From: Myxococcales bacterium | Lineage (GTDB): Bacteria > Myxococcota > Myxococcia > Myxococcales > Myxococcaceae | Length of the DNA stretch: 58,960 bases | Direction of reading: 5' to 3' | NCBI GenBank assembly: GCA_030681895.1 | Contig: JAUXRI010000118.1 | Coordinates: 1-58,960, forward strand | Part shown: one piece after another, positions 53,147 through 58,960 of the stretch | Layout: each line of letters begins with the position of its first letter | Position numbering within the stretch: position 1 is the first letter of the stretch | Translations under genes and position numbers: made by a program | The notes under the pieces: model-generated | Databases searched by the model: none | What the model was told of the DNA's origin: nothing | What the model saw: the letters and a program-made list of their open reading frames with translations, nothing else

Positions 53147-53653
53147 ATGGATGACGGGAGATCGATGCGCGCGGCGCTCGAGGCGACGCAGGCGAAGCTG
53201 AAGCAGGTGACGCTCGAGCTGGCCGCGCTCAAGGCGGCGCCGAAGGACCAGCGGGACGTGGCGAGTCGTCTGGCGCACCTGGAGCGGTCAGCCGCCGAGC
53301 GTGAAGCCCGTGACGATCATCGCCTCGCCGAGCATCGAGCCAGAGAGCGCGCGCTTCGAGATCGGATCGAGACGCTCGAGCAGCAGCTCGCGACCGAAAC
53401 GAAGGCGCACCGTGAGACCCAGAAGCTCCTGACGCAGCTCACGAAGGCCAATCGGATGCTGAGGCAAGAGAAGACCAGTCGCGTGACGCCGCGCCAGTCG
53501 TCGAAGTCGGGGCCTCTGAGCGTGTTGGCCGAAACCGTCAGTGGAGGAAAGAAGCGGGTGAAGCGCCTCGAGGCCGAGCTCGACGCCGCGCGCGCCGAGG
53601 TGGCCCGGCTGGGTGGGCTGTTGAGTCGAACGGGTGGGCGCCGGCCTCGCTGA
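53147..53653 (+). CDS. Coiled-coil protein
   Basis: 168 residues from ATG 53147. The whole chain is heptad-rich helix (TQAKLKQVTLELAALKA, RARERALRDRIETLEQQLATE, KRVKRLEAELDAARAEVARL). A short Arg-rich C-terminus follows a Gly-Gly break. It contains no domain beyond the coil, so it may be a structural or adaptor protein. Third codon positions are strongly G/C, so it is a true gene. An antisense frame over it is a shadow. Confidence 0.7.
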   Translation: MDDGRSMRAALEATQAKLKQVTLELAALKAAPKDQRDVASRLAHLERSAAEREARDDHRLAEHRARERALRDRIETLEQQLATETKAHRETQKLLTQLTKANRMLRQEKTSRVTPRQSSKSGPLSVLAETVSGGKKRVKRLEAELDAARAEVARLGGLLSRTGGRRPR

Positions 53654-53910
53654 TCGCTGCGCGTTCGCTGCACCGGCTCGCCCACGATTCGCTGCGGCTC
53701 ACCTCGTTCGAGAGCCACGCTCGCGACGTCATCTGAGTCATCGTCGACAGCACAGCGCTCGTGAGCAGCGGGCAGCGTGTCTGGCGTCACGCTGCGAAGC
53801 CTCGTCTCGCGCGTCGGAGTCGGTCCGCGTTCGTTCACCCTCACGGCTTCGAAAGCGTGGCCGGTGTCGAGCACAGTGGCCACCCGGCGGCCGAGGTCGA
53901 GTCCCGTCAC
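53654..53910 (-). other. Region between the coiled-coil gene and frzF, possible short coding frame
   Basis: A minus-strand frame begins at GTG 53910, overlapping the frzF stop as GTGA. It runs about 85 codons (TGLDLGRRVATVLDTGHAFEA and onwards) before passing antisense over the coiled-coil gene. The first 28 codons have G/C-rich third positions and the coupling is suggestive, but no domain is recognisable and no fitting stop is seen before 53653. I cannot decide between a gene tail and non-coding sequence. Confidence 0.25.
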
Positions 53911-55460
53911 CGCTCCGAGAGTGCGGCGAGCCGGTACTGAGCTGCCTGCGCGATGGCCTCGTTCGAGGTCGGCAGATCGGGGAAGTGGCCGATCAATGCG
54001 TGGGGCGGCCCCTTTCGCTGGTTGATCGCGTTGCGGTAGCTGCGTCGGGCCGCCTCGGGGTCGGAGCGCCGCTCGTGCACCTGCGCCAGCAGGTAGTGCC
54101 CCAGCGCGAGGGTCGGCTCGAGGAAGAGCGCGCGGGTGAACTCCTGTCGCGCCACCTCTGGCTCTCCGGCCTGCATCGCGGCGATGCCCAGGTACAGCCG
54201 CGCCTCGACCGAGAGGGGCTCACGCTGCAGCGCGGCCTGATACGCCTCGCGCGCCTCGTCGATGTTTCCCATCAGCGCGTGCACGTTGCCGAGGGTGATG
54301 CGCGCGGCGAGATCGTCAGGCGAGTCTTCGGCCAGGGCGTGCGCCAGTCGGAGCGCGCGGGGAAAGTCACCCCGCTCGATATCGACGATGATCTGATCGA
54401 GGCGCTGAACAGGAGTCCCAGTGCCCGGAGGCTGCGCGGCCCTGAGCACCGGAGACGGCATCGCCGCGGTCGACCGGGGAATTTGCAGGCCCACCACGAG
54501 CGGCAACGCCTTCGGGGTCGGCCGCTCGACGGTCTTCACGACTTCGGGCGCCGGCGCGGGAATCGGTGTGCTCGTCGTCGGCGCTCGCACCACCGTCGTC
54601 ATCGCTGACGTGGTGCCGCCGCGCATCGGCCGCCGATAGATGAAGACGCCGCCGACCTCGATCATCTCGAAGCGCGTCGGCAGGCGGAACAGGCTCTCGG
54701 AGTAGCCAAGGAAGAGCCAGCCGCCCGGCCTGAGCGAGTCGTAGAACCGGTCCATCACCGCGAGGATGGTGGGTTGATCGAAGTAGATGATGACGTTGCG
54801 GCAGAAGATCAGATCCTTCGACTGCGGCTTCACCTGCGGCCAGATCGGCGCGGCGAGGTTGTGCCCGTCGAAGTGCACCATGTCGCGCAGCTGCGGCGTC
54901 ACTTCGTACTGGCCATCGACGAGGTTGAAGAACCGGGCGAGGCGGGGCTCGCTGACGCCCAGCAACCGGCGAATGGCGAAGCGCCCCCTGGCGGCGTTCT
55001 CGACGGCGACGGGGTTGAGATCGGTGGCCCAGCACTCGACCTCGTTGGGCAGCGCGCCGCGATCGAGGCCCACCATCGCGATGCTGTACGGCTCTTCACC
55101 CGTCGCGCAGCCCGCCGACCACGCCCGCACCGGCCGCGCCTCGCGCCTCGCGAACTTCAGCAGCTCGGGGAAGACCTCGTTCTCGAACGCCGCGAACTGG
55201 CGCGAGTCGCGGAAGAACTCGGTCTTCCCGACCGTCACCAGTGGCAGCAACGCGCGCAGTTCGTGCTCACCGGCGAGCTGCTTGAGGCGGCGCACGTACT
55301 CGCCCGCGTCGTCGAGTCCGGTAGCCGGCATGCGTGCCTGCAGCGCCAGCCTCAGCCCGTTGTACCCGTCGGGGGTCACCTTGAGCCCGGCACGCTCCAG
55401 CAGGAGCGCGGCCAACTGCTCGAGCGCCGATCGTTCGATGGTGAGGGCGTCGCTGCTCAT
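53907..55460 (-). CDS. frzF: CheR-type methyltransferase with TPR domain (FrzF-like)
   Basis: 517 residues from ATG 55460, overlapping the CheB stop (ATGA). CheR methylates glutamates of the chemoreceptor using SAM. N-terminal CheR domain: KTEFFRDSRQFAAFE, SAGCATGEEPYSIAM (SAM motif), ATDLNPVAVENAARGRF, LIFCRNVIIYFD and LGYSESLF. After a Pro/Thr linker (~290-375) come about three TPR repeats (~385-490: LGNVHALMGNIDEAREAYQAAL, LGIAAMQAGEPEVARQEF). The CheR-TPR design and gene order match FrzF of Myxococcus, where the TPR part controls methylation. Confidence 0.85.
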   Translation of the reverse strand: MSSDALTIERSALEQLAALLLERAGLKVTPDGYNGLRLALQARMPATGLDDAGEYVRRLKQLAGEHELRALLPLVTVGKTEFFRDSRQFAAFENEVFPELLKFARREARPVRAWSAGCATGEEPYSIAMVGLDRGALPNEVECWATDLNPVAVENAARGRFAIRRLLGVSEPRLARFFNLVDGQYEVTPQLRDMVHFDGHNLAAPIWPQVKPQSKDLIFCRNVIIYFDQPTILAVMDRFYDSLRPGGWLFLGYSESLFRLPTRFEMIEVGGVFIYRRPMRGGTTSAMTTVVRAPTTSTPIPAPAPEVVKTVERPTPKALPLVVGLQIPRSTAAMPSPVLRAAQPPGTGTPVQRLDQIIVDIERGDFPRALRLAHALAEDSPDDLAARITLGNVHALMGNIDEAREAYQAALQREPLSVEARLYLGIAAMQAGEPEVARQEFTRALFLEPTLALGHYLLAQVHERRSDPEAARRSYRNAINQRKGPPHALIGHFPDLPTSNEAIAQAAQYRLAALSER

Positions 55461-56470
55461 CGCTTCGGCACCCACTCGAGCAGCCGACCCGCGATGGAGC
55501 CCAGCGGGAGCACCACCTCGGCCGCGCCCAGCGCGATCGCCTCTTTGGGCATGCCCCACACCACGCTCGTTGCCTCGTCCTGCGCGATGGTGCGTCCGCC
55601 GCGCAGCCGGATCTCTTTGAGGCCTTTCGCGCCGTCTCGGCCCATGCCGGTCAACACCACGCCGATCGCGCGCGTCCCGAACGAGGCCGCCACGCTCTTG
55701 AGGAGCACGTCACACGACGGCAGGAAGCCGCCGACCGCCGGCCCATGCTCGAGCCGCGCGCTGCCCGATGGGCTCACCGTGAAGTGCACCTCGGACGGGG
55801 CGACGTACACCCAGCCTGGCTCGAGCCTGCTCCCTTCGACCGCCTCGATGACCTGATGCCCAGTCTCGGCCGAGAGCCACCGCGCGAGATCGTCGGTGAA
55901 GCCCGCGGTGATGTGCTGGCAGATGCAGATCGGCGCGGCGAAGGTCCTCGGCAGGCCAGAGAGCACGACCGCGAGCGCCTTCGGGCCACCAAGCGACGCG
56001 GCGATCGCCACCACGGGCACCTCGGGCCGAATCGCCGGCAGCCGCGTCGAGGTGCGCTTCTTCCGCCCTCGCGGGTGCTTCACCACCTTCACCGTCGACA
56101 GCAACGCGAGCGTCTTCTCGAGTGAGAGCAACGCAGGGCCATCGAGCTCGGGTGGCAGCTGAATCACGTCGAGCGCGCCCGCGGTGAGCAGGGCCATTGC
56201 GGCCTGCCGGGGCCCACCACCCGCTGCGACCAGCAGCATCGGCACCGGGTACTCGGCCATCGTCAGCTCGATCGCCCGCGTCAACTCGGACGAGGGGCCG
56301 TCGACGCGCACCAGCACCACCTGCGGCTCGTGATCGCGCACCGACGACAACATGCCAGCCGCGGTGACGGGGCCGCCCACGCGCTCCAGCTTCTTGCCGA
56401 ACAGAGGCCCGAGGCGGAGCCCGAGCAGGGGAGAGGGCTCGACGACGAGCACGCGGATCTTCGTCGTCAC
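55457..56470 (-). CDS. frzG: CheB-type methylesterase with degenerate receiver (FrzG-like)
   Basis: 337 residues. It removes methyl groups from the receptor. The C-terminal esterase domain (~145-335) has the Ser-His-Asp triad: VVAIAASLGGPKAL, ICQHITAGFTDDL and VVLTGMGRDGAKGL. The N-terminal ~120 residues are receiver-shaped, but beta1 reads VLVVEPSP (no acidic pair) and the position of the phospho-Asp is replaced in QVVLVRVDGPSS. The domain is therefore probably not phosphorylated, unlike classical CheB. It overlaps frzF and is 15 bases downstream of the CheA gene. Confidence 0.85.
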   Translation of the reverse strand: MTTKIRVLVVEPSPLLGLRLGPLFGKKLERVGGPVTAAGMLSSVRDHEPQVVLVRVDGPSSELTRAIELTMAEYPVPMLLVAAGGGPRQAAMALLTAGALDVIQLPPELDGPALLSLEKTLALLSTVKVVKHPRGRKKRTSTRLPAIRPEVPVVAIAASLGGPKALAVVLSGLPRTFAAPICICQHITAGFTDDLARWLSAETGHQVIEAVEGSRLEPGWVYVAPSEVHFTVSPSGSARLEHGPAVGGFLPSCDVLLKSVAASFGTRAIGVVLTGMGRDGAKGLKEIRLRGGRTIAQDEATSVVWGMPKEAIALGAAEVVLPLGSIAGRLLEWVPKR

Positions 56471-56485
56471 GGCCCGCCCTCCTCG

Positions 56486-58777
56486 CTACGTGAGCCGATC
56501 GATCGCCAACGCCAGGCTCTCGACGCCCAGCTCGCCCTTGACGAGGTACGCATCGGCGCCCGCGTCGAGGCCGCGCCGTTTGTCTTCTGGAGACGCGAGC
56601 GACGAGAGAATCACGACGGGCAGGTGCTGCGTGCGGGCGTCGTTCTTCAAACGTCGCGTGAGCGCGAAGCCGTCGAGGCGAGGCATCTGCACGTCGGTGA
56701 GGATGAGATCGAACGCGGGCGCGCGCTGCATGCGATCCCACGCGTCTTCGCCGTCCTGCGCTTCTTCCACCTCATGGCCCAAGGCACGCACGAGCGCCGA
56801 CTCGGTGGCGCGGGCGATGGGCGAGTCATCGACGAGCAGCACCTTGAGCCGCTTCGACGCCTGCGCCTCGACGGGCCGGGAGAGCTTGCGGATCTCGGCC
56901 ATGATGTCGGGCACGTGCAGCAGCACCGCGATACGGCCGTCTTCGAGCGCAGCCGAGCCAGCGACGAACGGAGCGCCCTTCACGAAGTCGCCACCGATGG
57001 GCTTCACGGCGACCTCGCGCTCGTCCACGAAGCCGTCGACGACCAGCGCGGCGCGCTCCTCGCCGAAGCGCACCACGACGCAGGGAGGCTTCTCGAAGCG
57101 CGGCCCACCGTTGAGCCCGAGGAGCGGGCCGAGCGCGGTGAAGGCGATCGGCTTGCCACGGTGCATGACGGCCAGCGCGCCGAAGACCTCGAGACGATCA
57201 GCGGGTGAGAAGCGGGCCACGGCTTCCACGTCCGCGGCGGGCATGCCGTACACGTCGTCGCCCAGGCGAATCAGCAGCACCCGCATCAAGGCGAGCGACT
57301 GCGGCAGGCGCAGGGCGACGGTGGTGCTGCGGCCGATGCGGCTCGTCACCGCGACGGACCCGCCGAGCGCCTCGACCTTGCGTTTGACGACGTCCATGCC
57401 GACGCCTCGGCCCGAGACCTCGCTGACCTGCTCCTTCGTCGAGAACCCGGCCTTGAAGATGAGCTCGGTGGCCTCGCGCTCGTTGAGGGCCGCCGCCTGC
57501 GCAGCAGTCAACACGCCCTTCCGAATGGCCGACTGCCTCAACACGTTGGGGTCGATGCCACGCCCGTCGTCTTCGACCTCGACCGCGAGCATGTCGCCGT
57601 CCGCGCGCGCCTTGAGCGAGATGAGGCCCGTCTCGGTCTTTCCGTACGTCTCGCGCAGGTCGGGCGGCTCGATGCCGTGATCGACGGCGTTGCGGATGAG
57701 GTGGATCAGCGCGTCGCGCACGTCGGAGACCATCGAGCGATCGACGCCCGCGCTGGTGTTCTCGATGTGCAGCTCGATGCGCTTGCCCTGCGAGTTGGCG
57801 AGCTCGCGCACGGCCCGGGGGAACGCGTCGAACACCGTCGACAGCGGCACCAGGCGCGCCTCGGCGACGTGATCGGCCAGCTGCGTGAGGCTGGTGTTGA
57901 GGGTGTTGAGGCCGTCGGAGTGGTGACGAACGAAGCGGAAGGCGTCGTCTCTGAGCAGCGAGAGATCGCTCTCGAGCAGATCGATGCGCTGCCGTTGTTC
58001 GGGCGCCAGCGGGCTCTGGTGGGTGACCCTCACCAGGCTGTCGCCGAGGCGCGAGAAGCGCTCGAAGAGACCTTGCAGCTCGTGGCCACGCAGCTCCGAA
58101 CGCGCGCTCTCGACGAGCAGGTCGCCGGCGAGCAGGCCCACCGAGTCGAGCAGCTCGACGTTCACGCGAATCGAACGATCGGCGGCGGCCTTCTTCTCCA
58201 CTGCTTCTTCGTGGTGGCCGTCACCGACTTGTGGAGCGGGGGTGTGGCTGCTGGCGCGTGGCGGCGGTGCGGACGGTGGCGGCGCGGGCGGAGGCGGCAA
58301 CGACGGCGCCGACGGCGGTGCGACGACGGGCGCCGAGGGCCGGGCTTTCAGCGGCCGGGGCGCCGAGGGTGGCGGCTTGAGCGGCGGCACCGGTGTGCCT
58401 GCGAGCGAGGTCAGCTTCTGCACCAGCTCGGTCGACGCGGGCGTGCCCTCTTTGGCGCCGACGGTGTCTTCGAGCAGATCGGACACCGCGTCGCAGGCGT
58501 GCAGCAGCAGATCGGTCGCGGTGCGCGCGTCGACCTTCTTCTCTGTCCACGCCTTGAGCAGATCCTCGGAGGCGTGCGCGACCTGACCGATGGCAGGCAG
58601 CCCCAGCATGCGGGACTCGCCCTTCATCGTGTGCAGCTCACGCGCGACGTTCTCGGCCGCCCTGGCCCCGTCTGGCTTCTCCAGCTCGAGCACGCCGAGC
58701 TGAATCGCCTGCAGACGATCCTGCGTCACCTCGACGAACTTCGTCAGCAGTGACTTCTTGAGGGCCTCGGTATCCAC
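56486..58777 (-). CDS. frzE: CheA-CheY fusion histidine kinase (FrzE-like)
   Basis: 763 residues from GTG 58777. HPt domain with phospho-His49 in ARELHTMKGESRMLG, the same position as I recall for Myxococcus FrzE. A Pro/Ala linker (~135-190) follows, then dimerisation, kinase (HLIRNAVDHGIEPP, EDDGRGIDP, GRGVGMDVV), a CheW-like regulatory domain (~480-630), and a C-terminal receiver (~640-763) with an intact acidic pair (LLVDDSP), phospho-Asp near residue 695 (LILTDVQMPRLDG) and Lys in YLVKGEL. It autophosphorylates in response to the receptor and may pass phosphate to its own receiver or a separate regulator. It lies 12 bases from the MCP gene. Confidence 0.9.
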   Translation of the reverse strand: MDTEALKKSLLTKFVEVTQDRLQAIQLGVLELEKPDGARAAENVARELHTMKGESRMLGLPAIGQVAHASEDLLKAWTEKKVDARTATDLLLHACDAVSDLLEDTVGAKEGTPASTELVQKLTSLAGTPVPPLKPPPSAPRPLKARPSAPVVAPPSAPSLPPPPAPPPSAPPPRASSHTPAPQVGDGHHEEAVEKKAAADRSIRVNVELLDSVGLLAGDLLVESARSELRGHELQGLFERFSRLGDSLVRVTHQSPLAPEQRQRIDLLESDLSLLRDDAFRFVRHHSDGLNTLNTSLTQLADHVAEARLVPLSTVFDAFPRAVRELANSQGKRIELHIENTSAGVDRSMVSDVRDALIHLIRNAVDHGIEPPDLRETYGKTETGLISLKARADGDMLAVEVEDDGRGIDPNVLRQSAIRKGVLTAAQAAALNEREATELIFKAGFSTKEQVSEVSGRGVGMDVVKRKVEALGGSVAVTSRIGRSTTVALRLPQSLALMRVLLIRLGDDVYGMPAADVEAVARFSPADRLEVFGALAVMHRGKPIAFTALGPLLGLNGGPRFEKPPCVVVRFGEERAALVVDGFVDEREVAVKPIGGDFVKGAPFVAGSAALEDGRIAVLLHVPDIMAEIRKLSRPVEAQASKRLKVLLVDDSPIARATESALVRALGHEVEEAQDGEDAWDRMQRAPAFDLILTDVQMPRLDGFALTRRLKNDARTQHLPVVILSSLASPEDKRRGLDAGADAYLVKGELGVESLALAIDRLT

Positions 58778-58789
58778 GCGCGCGTTGGC

Positions 58790-58960
58790 TCAGTCCGCCT
58801 TGAAGCGCTTGATGAGCTCCGAGAGCCGGCCGGCCAACTGCGTCAGCTCGGCGGCGGCCCCGGTGGCCTGCTTGGAGGCCTGGGTCGTCTGGCGGGTGAC
58901 CTCTTCGATCTCGCCCATCGAGGCGACGACCTGCTCGGTCGCGGTGCGCTGCTGCTGGGT
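58790..58960 (-). CDS. Methyl-accepting chemotaxis protein, C-terminus only
   Basis: 56 residues and the stop are visible, the 5' part being outside the window. The sequence (EQVVASMGEIEEVTRQT, ATGAAAELTQLAGRLSEL, ending LIKRFKAD) is the last adaptation-helix portion of the MCP signalling hairpin, with candidate Glu/Gln methylation sites. Given the following genes it is probably the FrzCD-type receptor; whether it is soluble like FrzCD cannot be seen. Confidence 0.85.
   Translation of the reverse strand, partial: TQQQRTATEQVVASMGEIEEVTRQTTQASKQATGAAAELTQLAGRLSELIKRFKAD

Overview
The window comes from a high-GC bacterium, very probably a myxobacterium (Myxococcota, most likely Cystobacterineae). 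The main signs are: an MCP, CheA-CheY, CheB and CheR-TPR cluster in the order of the Myxococcus frz operon; many large secreted lipoproteins with Asp-Ala-Gly linkers and cysteine-rich N-termini; a Ser/Thr kinase; FHA, PilT-like and HD-GYP proteins; and strong G/C bias at third codon positions. GTG starts and 1-4 base overlaps between genes are common, and two genes appear to start at CTG inside a CTGA overlap.

Layout. 1-2.3 kb (minus): a partial unknown protein, a HEAT-repeat protein and a DnaJ/CbpA-type co-chaperone. 2.3-4.5 kb (plus): a SurA-N-like secreted protein, RimI acetyltransferase, then rpsL-rpsG with a promoter and terminator. 4.6-13.7 kb: unknown proteins, a leucine-rich-repeat protein, a 1044-residue modular lipoprotein, and a minus-strand SRPBCC / metallo-hydrolase-like / outer-membrane lipoprotein operon. 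13.7-21.1 kb (plus): ruvB, lpxC, a degenerate receiver protein, a cysteine-rich lipoprotein, a SurA-N/DsbA fusion, pyrF and an atypical-composition small gene. 21.1-25.2 kb (minus): unknown, moaA, an HD-GYP response regulator, thiO and an overlapping small membrane protein. 25.3-26.8 kb: lpdA and its terminator.

26.8-33.9 kb (minus) holds the most striking system, a compact bacterial microcompartment locus. From its promoter it reads: tandem-domain shell trimer (BMC-T), hexamer (BMC-H), pentamer (EutN/CcmL type), an unrecognised 71-residue protein, a CoA-acylating aldehyde dehydrogenase with a likely encapsulation helix, and a second BMC-T. A 1163-residue zinc-ribbon/membrane/pseudo-protease/Sel1 protein lies 36 bases downstream. 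No signature enzyme, alcohol dehydrogenase or phosphotransacylase is present in the window, so this resembles a metabolosome with an incomplete core.

34-42.6 kb: a GT39-type membrane glycosyltransferase; an NAD(P)-binding protein / barrel with a CxxCH motif / diheme cytochrome operon; a zinc-ribbon Ser/Thr kinase fused to an FGE-sulfatase domain; a cupredoxin-like lipoprotein; a YdjM-like membrane protein; gdhA; and tRNA-Thr(CGT) with a strong terminator. 42.7-53.7 kb: an FG-GAP lipoprotein, yacG, unknown, FHA, a PilT-like ATPase, a cNMP-fold protein, a second modular lipoprotein, a GNAT, an AAA+ ATPase, a small membrane protein, ilvE and a coiled-coil protein. 53.9-58.96 kb (minus): the Frz-type chemosensory operon, cut by the window end.
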